The notes beneath the pieces are model-generated. The model saw nothing but the letters and a program-made list of their open reading frames with translations, ran no database searches and was not told the origin of the DNA. Shown here one piece after another: positions 16,382 through 26,500 of a stretch of DNA of 64,000 bases. Within the stretch, counting starts at the first letter, position 1. The number at the start of each line of letters is the position of its first letter. Source of the stretch: an uncultured Paracoccus sp. (GTDB taxonomy: Bacteria; Pseudomonadota; Alphaproteobacteria; Rhodobacterales; Rhodobacteraceae); the NCBI RefSeq assembly GCF_947487305.1, contig NZ_CANKWH010000001.1, forward strand, positions 124,001-188,000. The letters run 5' to 3'. The translations under genes and the position numbers were made by a program.

Positions 16382-18700
16382 TCACGCGATCTCGACCAGG
16401 GTCAGCACATGCCGGCCCTCGAGGATGATGGTTGTGTCGAATTCATTGTCGCGGTTGAAGTCCGCCCGGATGATGGTCCGGTCCAGGTCCAGTTCGTCAT
16501 CGCGTTCGTGGTGGAAGGACAGGCGGATGTCGTCATCGTCGAATTCCTCGCCATAGATCCGTTCGAAGGCGTCCTCCTGTTCGTCCATGATCTCTTCGAA
16601 GAGGTCATATTTGGACATGCGCAGCCGGTCGCCCACGTCGAAATCCTGGATCTCGAAGACGATGATGCCCGGCGTCAGGCTGACGACGGGCGGCAGCGCC
16701 TCCGGCGCGCGGAATTCGAACAGGTTGTCGCCGCCGCCGCCGAACATCGACACGGGCGCGTTGCCGGCGAGGAAATGGTCATCGCCGCCGCCGCCCGCGA
16801 TGGTCTCGAACCCTGCAAAGCTGTCGGGGCCGGTTTCCTCGCTGGTGATGGTTCCGGCATCGATGTCGATGGCGAGGGCTTCGGTCGCCGCGCTGTAATC
16901 CAGCAGGTCATCGCCCGCGCCACCCTCGAGCAGGTCGGCGGCGCCATCGGCATCGGCGATGACATGATCATCGCCCGCCCCGGCCTCGATGGTATCGGCC
17001 CCCGCGCCGCCCGCCAGCCGGTCATCCCCGTCACCGCCGAGAAGAAGGTCTGCCCCCGCCTCGCCCAGCAGCGTATCCTCGCCCCCTGCCCCGTCCAGAC
17101 GCTCGCCATCGGCGCTGCCCCGGATCTGGTCGTCACCCGCGCCGCCGAGAATGGTTTCGAAGCCCGCGATGCGATCATCGCCGATCTCGGCGCTGCCGGC
17201 GGTGCCCTCGGTGGCATCGATCAGCAGGGCGTCGCTTGCCTGGCTGTAATCGAGAACATCACTGCCCTCGCCGCCCTCCATCCGGTCGGCAGCCGCGTCG
17301 GGATCGCCGATCACGTGATCATCGCCCGCCCCGGCCTCGATGGTATCGGCCCCCTGCCCGCCCGCCAGCCGGTCCTTGCCCGCGCCACCCTGCAACAGGT
17401 CCTGACCGGCCCCGCCCAGCAGCAGGTCGTCGCCTGCGCCCCCGGAAAGGCGATCGTTGCCGGCGCCGCCGTCCAGATGGTCGCGCCCCGCCCCGCCGTC
17501 CAGTTGATCGTCCCCGGCCCCGCCGATCAGGATGTCATCCCCGGCCTCGCCATGGATGCGGTCATGCCCCGATCCGCCCCAGACATGATCATTGCCGCCA
17601 CCGGCGAGGATGACATCATCGCCATCGCCGCCCAGGATCGTGTCATTGCCCGACCCGGCGATGACATGATCGTCGCCGCCACCGGCGAGAACCACGTTCG
17701 CGCCATTGCCCGTATCGATATTGTCATCGCCGCCCCGCGTGTCGAAATCCTCGCCGCAGCTGCCGCCCAGCAGCATGTCGTCGCGATCCGTGCCCTCGAT
17801 CAGCCGCCGTCCGAGGCTGTCGAAGGTGGCGGTCTGGGTGATCTCGGCCTGACCGTCGCTGATCTGGTAGGTCAGCGTCACCTCGCCCGCGAATCCCGGT
17901 TCAGGCTCGAACTGCCAGCCCTCGGCGGTCCTGACCAGCGTTCCGGACGAGGCGGTCAGGCCCATGATCTGCAGCGCGTCGCCATCCGGGTCATGCGCGT
18001 TGCGCAAGAGGTCCGCCATGGCGATGGCCAGCACCGCGCAAGAGCCGACATCGGCGAGATGAACCGGGCCCGAGACGCGCGGGGCGCGGTTCGGGGTGTC
18101 GTGATCTTCCTGTTCGGGCGTGGTCTCGGATCCTTCAGCGGTGGCTTCGGGATCCTCGGCCTTGTCCCCGGGCAGGACCGGCACGGGCCGTTCAGGCGGC
18201 GCGCTGCCGGGGTTCCGGTCGGCGGCATTGCCCGGGGGCAAGGCCGCATTGTCATTCGCCGGTTTGCCGGCTGCGGCCTCGGCCCCGCCGCGGATCGCCG
18301 GCGCGGCCCTGCCCTCGCTTTCGACGATGACCGATTTCTGGGGCCTGGATGACAGCACCGGCGCGTCCGGCGCGACCGGGCCGGTCGATGCGATGGGAGG
18401 AACGGCCGGATCACCCGCGACCGGAACAGGGGTCCGGCCGTCCTCGGGCATCCTGGCTGCCGCCGCAACCGATGCAGCCTCCGGCAGGGCATCCGTAGAT
18501 TTGGGGTTTGCATCAGGGCGCACGGCCTTCTCGGCCCAGCCCGGAAAGATCGACTTGAGGTAGAGGCCGACGCTGACCAGCACCATGCCGAAGACATAGG
18601 GGGCGCGGGTCGGGCTGGCGGCAGCTGCATCCGCCGCGAATTTCGCCGCACCCTGGGGCTCGTCCGCTTTCGACCGGGTTCCCTTGACCGAAATGCTCAT
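16382..18700 (-). CDS. Membrane-anchored RTX / cadherin-like protein in the secretion operon
   Basis: A 772-residue protein of unknown role. It has an N-terminal cytoplasmic stretch, one membrane-like helix (APYVFGMVLVSVGLYLKSIF, about residues 34-53), a Pro/Ala-rich linker (about 60-210) and one cadherin-like domain (VSGPVHLADVGSCAVLAIA onward, QISDGQAEITQTATF). About 20 RTX nonapeptides (GGxGxDxLx type) follow over residues 300-640, then a C-terminal region rich in acidic residues. The C-terminus (DTTIILEGRHVLTLVEIA) resembles type I secretion tails. It overlaps the ABC exporter gene by 4 bp. Ordinary RTX substrates lack an N-terminal membrane helix, so this may be a tethered calcium-dependent partner or retention factor. 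That is inference. Confidence 0.85.
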   Translation of the reverse strand: MSISVKGTRSKADEPQGAAKFAADAAAASPTRAPYVFGMVLVSVGLYLKSIFPGWAEKAVRPDANPKSTDALPEAASVAAAARMPEDGRTPVPVAGDPAVPPIASTGPVAPDAPVLSSRPQKSVIVESEGRAAPAIRGGAEAAAGKPANDNAALPPGNAADRNPGSAPPERPVPVLPGDKAEDPEATAEGSETTPEQEDHDTPNRAPRVSGPVHLADVGSCAVLAIAMADLLRNAHDPDGDALQIMGLTASSGTLVRTAEGWQFEPEPGFAGEVTLTYQISDGQAEITQTATFDSLGRRLIEGTDRDDMLLGGSCGEDFDTRGGDDNIDTGNGANVVLAGGGDDHVIAGSGNDTILGGDGDDVILAGGGNDHVWGGSGHDRIHGEAGDDILIGGAGDDQLDGGAGRDHLDGGAGNDRLSGGAGDDLLLGGAGQDLLQGGAGKDRLAGGQGADTIEAGAGDDHVIGDPDAAADRMEGGEGSDVLDYSQASDALLIDATEGTAGSAEIGDDRIAGFETILGGAGDDQIRGSADGERLDGAGGEDTLLGEAGADLLLGGDGDDRLAGGAGADTIEAGAGDDHVIADADGAADLLEGGAGDDLLDYSAATEALAIDIDAGTITSEETGPDSFAGFETIAGGGGDDHFLAGNAPVSMFGGGGDNLFEFRAPEALPPVVSLTPGIIVFEIQDFDVGDRLRMSKYDLFEEIMDEQEDAFERIYGEEFDDDDIRLSFHHERDDELDLDRTIIRADFNRDNEFDTTIILEGRHVLTLVEIA
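16965..17354 (-). repeat. In-frame internal duplication in the RTX protein gene
   Basis: The 39-bp stretch 16965-17003 is identical to 17316-17354, offset by 351 bp (117 codons). The flanking protein repeats too: DRLAGG.GADTIEAGAGDDH, VI.D...AAD, LEGG...D.LDYS.A..AL and ID occur twice. This marks a recent 117-residue module duplication, visible at DNA level. Confidence 0.8.
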
Positions 18701-20451
18701 CCCGTCACCTTTGCCGCCGTCAGCGCGTCCTGCGGGGAGCGCGCCGCGGTTCCCTTCGCCTGCGATTTGCCGATGATCTCTTCCTTAGCGCCGAAGGCCG
18801 TCATCCGGCCGTTCTGGATCACCGCCACCAGGTCGACCGCCGCCAGCGCGCTGGGGCGGTGGGCGATGACGATGGCGATGCCGCCCCGCGCCCGGACCGA
18901 GCGGATGGCGGCAGTCAGCGCCGCCTCGCCCTCGCCATCGAGGTTGGAATTCGGCTCGTCCAGCACCACAACGAAGGGATCGCCATAGAGCGCGCGTGCC
19001 AGACCGATGCGCTGGCGCTGTCCCCCCGACAGCGCCAGACCCATCGGCCCCAAGGCCGAGTGATAGCCTTCGGGCAGGCGGACGATCATCTGATGCACCC
19101 CGGCCGCCTTGGCCGCATCGACGATGCGGCGCGGGTCGGGATTCTCTTCCAGACGTGCGATGTTCTCCTGGATGTCCCCTTCGAGCAGGGCGACATCCTG
19201 CGGCAGGTAGCCAACATATCCCCCCAGTGTTTCGTCATCCCATTGCGCCATCTCGGCGCCGTCCAGCCGCACGCTGCCGCGCAGCACCGGCCAGATGCCG
19301 GTCAGCGCGCGGGCGAGCGTGGTCTTGCCGCCACCGCTTGGCCCGATGATCCCCAGCGCCTGCCCGGCCTCCAGTTGCAGGCTGACATCGCTCAGAAGCA
19401 CCCGGCCCGTATCCGGCGCGGCCACGGTGATGCACTCGACGGTCAGGGACTGGGTGGGCGCGGGCAGCAGCATCGGCTCGGGCCGGTCGGCAAGGGCTGT
19501 GACCGTGTCCTTCAGCCGACGCATCGCCGCGCGGGCGGCCACGACGCCCTTCCAGTTGGCGATCGCCATGTCGATGGGTGCCAGCGCCCGGGCCGAGGCG
19601 ACCGAGGCGGCGATGATCGCGCCCGCCGACAGATCGCCCTTGATGGTCAGGAAGGCGCCAAGGCCCAGCACGGCGGATTGCAGGATCATCCGTAGCACCC
19701 GCGAGATCGCCCCGAAAGTGCCGCCGACATCATTGGCGCGGGTCTGCAGGCCCAGATGCTCGTCATTGGCGCGGGCAAAGCGTTTGACCGCGCGGCCGCC
19801 GAAGCCCATCGCCTTGAGGATCTCGGCATTGCGGGCGTTGGAATCGGCGATCTGGTGGCGCGCGGTGGCCGCGCGCTGCGACGCCTCGTTCAGGCCCCGC
19901 ATCAGAAGCTCGGTCACGATGGTCAACAGCGACAGCACCACCGCCCCGCCAAGCGCCAGCATCCCCAGCCAAGGATGCAGGACGTAGACGAAGGCAATGA
20001 ACAGCGGCACCCAGGGCAGATCGAACAGCGCCACCGGCCCCTGCCCGCCCAAGAAGCCGCGCACCGTATCGACATCGCGCCCGCGCTCCAGCGCCTCGGA
20101 GGTCGAGAAGCCAAAGCGCGGCATGTCGATGGTGACCTGGTGCGCCAGCGGCGCCAGCTTGCGATCCAGCCGCGCGCCGACGCGCACGAGGATCTGCGAG
20201 CGGATGATGTCAAAGAGGCCCTGCGAGAAATACAGCCCGATGGCCAGGACCGAGATCGCCAGCAGGGTCGGCACGCTGCCGCTGCCGAGGGCGCGGTCAT
20301 AGATCTGCAGCATGTAGAAGGCGCCGGTCAGCGCCAGCACGTTGATGATGCCCGAGATGCCGAAGAGGAAAACCAGCAGCCAGCGATAGCCGCGGATCAA
20401 GCTGGTGGCGGCTTTCGGCGATCTGGACCGGGCGGAGCTCTTTCTGGCCAT
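18697..20451 (-). CDS. Type I secretion ABC exporter, PrtD-like permease/ATPase
   Basis: A 584-residue fused membrane-ATPase half-transporter. The transmembrane domain (residues about 20-310) has PrtD-family features (MLQIYDRALGSGSVPTLLAI; RGFLGGQGPVALFDLPWVPL). The ATPase shows Walker A GPSGGGKTTLARAL, signature LSGGQRQRIGLARAL and Walker B FVVVLDEPNSNLD. There is no C39 peptidase domain, so substrates carry uncleaved C-terminal signals, as RTX proteins do. It lies between the peroxidase gene (strong hairpin between) and the RTX/cadherin gene (4-bp overlap). Confidence 0.95.
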   Translation of the reverse strand: MARKSSARSRSPKAATSLIRGYRWLLVFLFGISGIINVLALTGAFYMLQIYDRALGSGSVPTLLAISVLAIGLYFSQGLFDIIRSQILVRVGARLDRKLAPLAHQVTIDMPRFGFSTSEALERGRDVDTVRGFLGGQGPVALFDLPWVPLFIAFVYVLHPWLGMLALGGAVVLSLLTIVTELLMRGLNEASQRAATARHQIADSNARNAEILKAMGFGGRAVKRFARANDEHLGLQTRANDVGGTFGAISRVLRMILQSAVLGLGAFLTIKGDLSAGAIIAASVASARALAPIDMAIANWKGVVAARAAMRRLKDTVTALADRPEPMLLPAPTQSLTVECITVAAPDTGRVLLSDVSLQLEAGQALGIIGPSGGGKTTLARALTGIWPVLRGSVRLDGAEMAQWDDETLGGYVGYLPQDVALLEGDIQENIARLEENPDPRRIVDAAKAAGVHQMIVRLPEGYHSALGPMGLALSGGQRQRIGLARALYGDPFVVVLDEPNSNLDGEGEAALTAAIRSVRARGGIAIVIAHRPSALAAVDLVAVIQNGRMTAFGAKEEIIGKSQAKGTAARSPQDALTAAKVTG

Positions 20452-20489
20452 AACACTCTTCCATCATGGGGGGGCATAACGCAGAGGGT

Positions 20490-20524
20490 GCCCGGCCAGC
20501 CCTGTTCCACAGGGCCGGCCGGGC
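20490..20524 (-). terminator. Long GC hairpin between peroxidase and exporter genes
   Basis: A near-perfect 15-position stem: GCCCGGCC, a single A/C mismatch, GCCCTG, a 5-base loop TTCCA, then CAGGGC and GGCCGGGC. It begins 8 bp after the peroxidase stop. There is no U-run on the minus strand, so it probably limits rather than abolishes read-through into the exporter genes, or protects the 6.2-kb upstream message. Confidence 0.75.
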
Positions 20525-20531
20525 AGCGGCA

Positions 20532-23500
20532 CTAGAGGTTGAAGTCGCTCTGGGTGAGGGCGTGGGTTCCCTTCAGCGTGATGCTGAATTCCGCGTCCTC
20601 GCCGCCGGAGGTGCCGCCGGTGACAATCGTGACAGCGCCCTCCTCTCCCTCCTCGTGAGCGATCATCACCTGGCCGCTACCGGTCAGGGCCCCGTTGACC
20701 AGGGTAAAGCTCTGGTCTCCGGCCATGCCCGCCTTGGCGTCGATGCCGCTGAGATCGATCCGGTCGCCCGGCTCGAAGCCCAGGATGACATCCCCGTCCG
20801 CCGCCTCGACCGAGGTGAAGCGGAAGATGTCCTTGCCGGCACCGCCATCCATCACGTTCACCGCCTCGCTGGCGGTGATCTTGTCGTCGCCCGAGCCGGT
20901 GACGATGTTCTCGACGTTCCACAGGACATCCTGCCCGGAACCGGCGCTGTTGACGCTGCCGCGCCCGGCAAACCCGCTGCCGAGATTGGCGGTGATATTG
21001 GCGCTGATCGCGGCCATATCCAGCGTGTCGGTGCCGTCCTCGCCGTAATAGACATCATCTCCGTCATGGGCCGAGGCAATGATCAGGTCGTCGCCGGACC
21101 CTGCCAGAACGGTGTCGCTGCCCTTGCCGCCGGTGATCATGTCGCTGCCGTCGCCGCCGAAGACCCGGTCATCGCCGCCGTCGCCATAGAGCATGTCGGC
21201 ATCCGCGCCGCCGAAGACATCGTCATTGCCCTCGCCAGCCAGGATGATGTCGCGCCCGGCATTCCCGGACAGCATGTCATTGCCCGCGCCGCCGTGAACG
21301 ATGTCGGCCCCGTCGCCACCGATACGGACATCATCGCCATCCGTTCCGGTCAGGGTCAGATCGGCAGGGGTATCATCGTCCTCCTCGGCTTCGTCATCGG
21401 GGGTGTCGCTGTCGTGGTCGTCCCCGTCCTCCTCTGCGGCCGCCGCGGTATAGGTCACCGTGCCGGCGCCCTGCGACATGGTGGTGGTGCCATCGGCATT
21501 CTCGGCCAGGCTGACGCCCGCACCTTCCGCGCCGGCGGGCATCTCGATCACGTCCTGCGGGCGCAGGGTGCCGATGATCGTGTCATTGCCGCCGTTCGAG
21601 CGGAAGAGGACGCGATGCGCCGATTGCAGGTCCGAGATATCGACCGTGTCATCGCCCTCGCCACCTTCCAGCGTGATGGTGCTGTAGCTGAGGCTGGTGC
21701 CGGTGAAGTCGCCATGCGGAACGAAGGTGTCGCCACCGCCCATGCCGCTGATGACGATCTCCTCGATGGCGCTCAGCTGCACCGCGATGGCGCCGAAATT
21801 GGTGCCGTTGCGGGTGATGATGATCTCGGCCTCCGGGTCGAGATTCACCTGCTGGTTGCTGTTGCCGGTGCTGAAGCCGATCCATTCGGCGCGGGTCCAG
21901 ATGTGATAGGTCTCGGCCGTGGCATCGCCGGTCAGCTGCACCGTGTCGGTGCCATCGCCGCCCCTGACCACATCGCGGCCATCGGTGGCGCTCCAGGTGA
22001 TCAGGTCATCACCTGCCCCGGCCTCGACGGTGTCGGCGCTGACCCCGCCGTTCAGCGTGTCATTGCCCTCGCCGCCCTGCAGAAGGTCGGCGCCGATGCC
22101 ACCGTCGAGCATATCGTCGCCGGCACCGCCATCCATGACATCGGGCCCGGCGCTGCCGTCGAGCGTGTCATTGCCGTCACCGCCCTGCAGGTCGTCGGCC
22201 CCGCCGCCGCCGAGGATCAGGTCATCCCCGGCCTGGCCCGACAGCGTGTCATTGCCGCCGAGACCATCGATGATGTCGGCGCCAATGGTGCCCCCGAAGC
22301 TGTTGGGGGTTCCGTTGCCGACATAATGCGCCCCGACCGGGCCGGTCTCGGCGGACATCACCGCCTCGGCATTACCGGCACCATCGACATAGCTGACCGA
22401 GACCCTCAGCGGGGTGTTGATCTGGCCGAGGTCGGGGGTGAAGCTTTCCGCCGTGGCGCCCGCAATATCGGTCCAGACGCCCCCGATCATGCTTTGCCAT
22501 TGCAGCTGCATCGAGCCGGGGGCGATGCCATTGCCGTCGCTGATGCCCGAAAGATCGACCGTCAGCGCCTGCCCCTGCGTGGGCGAGGCATCGCTGATCA
22601 CCGGCGATCCGACCGGCGGCTGGTTGAAATAGGCCGCCACGTCGATCAACTGGTCGCCGAACTGGATCTGCTCGATATTGTACAGCCGGTCGGTCCCGTC
22701 CAGCTGCCGGTTCTGGTTGGTCAGCGGATCGATGACCCCGACCGTCTCGTCCAGGTGCTCGACAGCGATGCTGCCATCGCCGTTCAGGGTCAGGCTGTAA
22801 TTCTCGAACACGTCCCAATAGCTGGCGGTGTCGCTGCCGCTGTCATCCCAGAGGATCTCGCGGGTGATCGACAACTGCCCGGGATTATAGACCCGCGACA
22901 GCATCAGGTTCTCCAGCGTGCGGCCGTCATGCAGCACGGTCCCGGCCAGATCGGTGACGACAGAAGACAGGCCCTCGGCCGTCGCGATCTCGGTGCCGCT
23001 GCCATCGCGGATGCTGATCCGCACGTTCAGCCAGGCGTCGCCGTCGATCACGTCATTGCCGCCGCGCCCCTCGATCAGGTCGCTGCCGCCGCCGCCCAGC
23101 AGGATATTGCCGCCGTTGAAGATCTCGCGCGTGTCGCCCGAGCCGTCGGCCAGGTATTCGCCGGTCACCATCAGCTCGGGCGTGATGATCTGGGCCAACC
23201 CGGCAATGCGGTCGATCCCGGCCTGATCCAGCTCGTTGTGAAGGAAGTTTCCCTCGGGCGTCGGGTCGGCAATCGGCCCGCCGCCTTCTTCAGCCGGATC
23301 GGGTGCGGTGCGGTCATCGCCGCGCAGCACGTCGTCATGCACCCAGCCCGACAGCCCCTCGACCTGGCTGAAGCGGTCGCGCAGCACCTCGAGCGGCAGG
23401 GTGGCGAAGGCGGGGAAGTTCAGGTCGGCATCGGCGGCGACCGCCTGTCCCTTGTGGATCACCCAGTCATGGCCCCACATGCCGATATTCTTCTGGATGC

Positions 23501-26500
23501 CCTCGCCCGCGACCATGATGTCATCGCCGGAATCGGCGTCGTAATCGGTATCGCCACTGCCGCCGTTCAGCACGTCATGGCCGATGATGGTCGAGTTGAA
23601 GAAGATGTCGCCATTGTCGCCGGCGATATATTCGAACAGCTCCTTGCCCTCGGCCCAGTCATCACCCTCGTTGCCGAACAGCATGTCCGAACCGTTGCCA
23701 CCCATCAGGAAGTCATTGCCGACCCCGGCGCGGATCTCGGACCCGTCCGGCCCGGTCATCAGCACGTCCGAGCCCGAACCGCCGAAGATCAGCGCAAGCC
23801 CGGAACCGCCCTGGATCACATCATTGCCGGCATCGCCATGCAGCATGTCGGTCTCGCCGATGTCGGTGCCGGCATTGGTGATCACGTCGTCGCCGTCATT
23901 GCCATGGACCTTGTCGACACCATAGCCGGCCTCGATGTCATCATCGCCGCCGAAACCGCGCACTGCATCGTCGCCGCCACCGGCGATGATCGTGTCATTG
24001 CCCTCGGTCCCGGCGATGACGGTGTGATCGAGGCCGTTATACTTGATGAAGTTCGCATCCCGCTCGACCATGTTCGAGATGGCTTCCAGCAGCGGGTTGT
24101 CATGAACCGGATCGACATGGCCAAAGCTCGCCTGCTTGGCCGCATCGACATAGAGGACGTGATCGGGGTTCGAGAAGATGTCGCCCGGCAGGGCAAAGCC
24201 GGTCTCGCCCAGATCGGTATTGCGCATGACCATCGAGGCCAGCGAATTGTTCTCGAGCTCGGTCAGCAGGTTCAGCCCCTGCGCCCGCGACAGGTAATAG
24301 AAGCGGTCGGCATGTTGCAGGTTTTCCATCTGCAGTTCGAAGACGAAGGAGAAGGTCGAGCCCAGCATCCCGCCGAAGGCCATCTTCTTCTCGGCCAGCC
24401 CGCCGATCCACAGGTCGACATCGTCGAGCCCGCCCTTGCGGTCGGTATAGTCGCCCCGCGCGTTCAGTAAATCCATCCGGTCGGCCGGTGCCGCGATGGT
24501 GCGGCTGCCGCCGGCTTCATAGACGATCTGGTCGGTGCCGAAGACGATGGCCATGGCGGCGGCGCGCTTGCCGGCGACGGTCTCCTCGGCCTCGATCAGC
24601 GCATGGTTGCCATAGGCGGCGATGAAGTTGACGATGGATTCGGGGTTCTTCATGTTCAGCGCATAGTCGATCCAGCTGGTATAGGGGTTCAGCTGGGTGT
24701 CGCCGTTGGCCATCTCCTTGAACTGCTGCCGCGCCTCGTTCAGCGTCGGCATGCCGGTGTCACGACCGCGCGCGATATTGGTCGCGGCAAGGTCCAGCGG
24801 AATGCCCACCAGCTGGTTGCGCAGCACGTTGGTGACAAACTCGTCGATCTCGTTGCCGGTCTGGCCGGTCATGCCGCGCACGATGGCGCCCGCCGCGTCG
24901 TGATGGCTGATCGTGTCCGAGCCGAAGGCCAGCGGGTTCAGGAAGGCGTCGAACAGGGTCAGGTTGTTGGTGCTGCCATCGGCATAGGTCTGGTCGACCG
25001 TCTCGTTCAGCATGGAATGGCCGAAGCGATAGACGACATGGGCGAACTCGGCAAAGATCGCCGGGTCGAGATTGACATCCGGCTGCACCATGAAGACATC
25101 GACATCGGGCTGGATCTTGCGGGCAAACTCCTCGAAGACCAGGTGCTGGTATTCCATCTCGGTGGTGAAACGCGCGGCTTGGAACAGCCGCTCGCCATCC
25201 CATGCGCCGGTCTCGTCCTGCCACTGGGCGATGAATTCGGCATCGCCCGAATCGAGGATCACCTGCTTCGCATGATCGACCAGCCTGTTGTGCTCGGCAT
25301 GGAAGACCGAATGCACGGCGGTCAGGCCGATATTCTCGTTCCCGCGCCCGTCGCCGGTGATGTAATGCGCATCCAGCAACTCGTCGTCATAGGAGGTGTT
25401 GTTGCCGCGCGCGTCGAAGCCGCCGGAATAGCCGACCTCGGTGTCGGCGTCTTCCTGCAGCACGCCGCCGACCGCCACCGGGGCGGCGACATGGGCGATG
25501 TCGTCAAGGAAGGCGTTGCCGGTGCGCGCGGCCGAAACCGTCTCGCCCTCGGCGATCACATGCCCGCCCATCAGCACGGTGCCGGCGGGCAGTTCGATGG
25601 CCGAAGGGTTGACCGGCTCGGCCAGGTTGCCCTCGACATAGATCGGCAGACCATCGACATCGACGGCGGCCAGGATCTGCGGCAACCCGTTCGCGCCGCG
25701 GATGAACTCGCCATAGGGATCGGTCAGCAGCACCGGCACATTGCCGACGTCGAGATCGGTCAGCTCGATCCCAAGCATCTCGCGGGCCTGCTCCTTCACA
25801 TCGCCCCAGGTGGCCATGCCGCGCGCGCCTTCCAGCAGCTTGCCGGTCGAGACCGGGCCATCCGCCCCGACCTCGTACTCGCGCAAGAACACCTGGTGCG
25901 AGGGATGCGAGGTGTAGGTCTGGTTCTGGTCAACCCAGGGCGTCGTCACATTGGTCGCCTCGTCGCCCAGGGTGGCGCGGGTCACCGCCATGAAATTCGT
26001 ATGCGGCGAGGCCGGGTTATACAGCGGGTCATCGGGCTGCAGCGGGATGTAGACCGTGCCATTGCCGCCCTTCTTCACCAGGTCCAGCCCGTGGTCGAAG
26101 AACTGCCCGAACAGGGTGAACCAGGCATTGTACGAGGCCGAAAGCCCCTCGTCCGGCGAGACATTGGGCAGCATCACCGTCGGCCCGTCCATCTCGACCC
26201 CGCGTTCCTCGAGCAAGCCGTCCAGCTGCGCCTGCGCGATGGCGCGCGCCGGGGTACCCGGGGCCGTGCCCTTGACCAGCGTGTGCGACATCGAGATCTC
26301 GTCGACGGCGGCAGGAATATCCGCCTCCGCCATCCCGGCATGGCGCAGCGCCGCGGCGATGGCGGCGGGATTTTCCAGCGTCTGGTCGACGATCAGGTTC
26401 GAGATGGTCCGGGGATCGGCATCAACGACGGTGCCGGGCTGAAAGCCCGGGCTGGTCGGCGCGCCTGGGGTATAGTCGTTGTTGTTCAGCACCACGGTCA

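Noticed and set aside
16700..17800. Short periodic nucleotide repeats resembling a CRISPR array
   Set aside because: The repeats are 27-base units encoding RTX nonapeptides in frame, degenerate at third positions, with no constant repeat and unique spacer pattern and no cas genes nearby.
16355..18352. 665-codon plus-strand frame opposite the RTX/cadherin gene
   Set aside because: It shows V-I-A repeats produced by reading RTX codons in reverse complement. There is no domain or start context, and the minus-strand gene is clearly real.
22000..22300. Similar short periodic repeats inside the peroxidase gene
   Set aside because: These too are RTX codon repeats within a continuous reading frame.
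20466..24470. Very long plus-strand open frame (1334 codons) and another at 24603-26834 opposite the peroxidase gene
   Set aside because: The translation is His/Asp/Arg-rich low complexity mirroring the GC-rich Asp/Gly RTX codons on the other strand. The minus-strand frame encodes a recognisable peroxidase with full motifs, so these are antisense artefacts.
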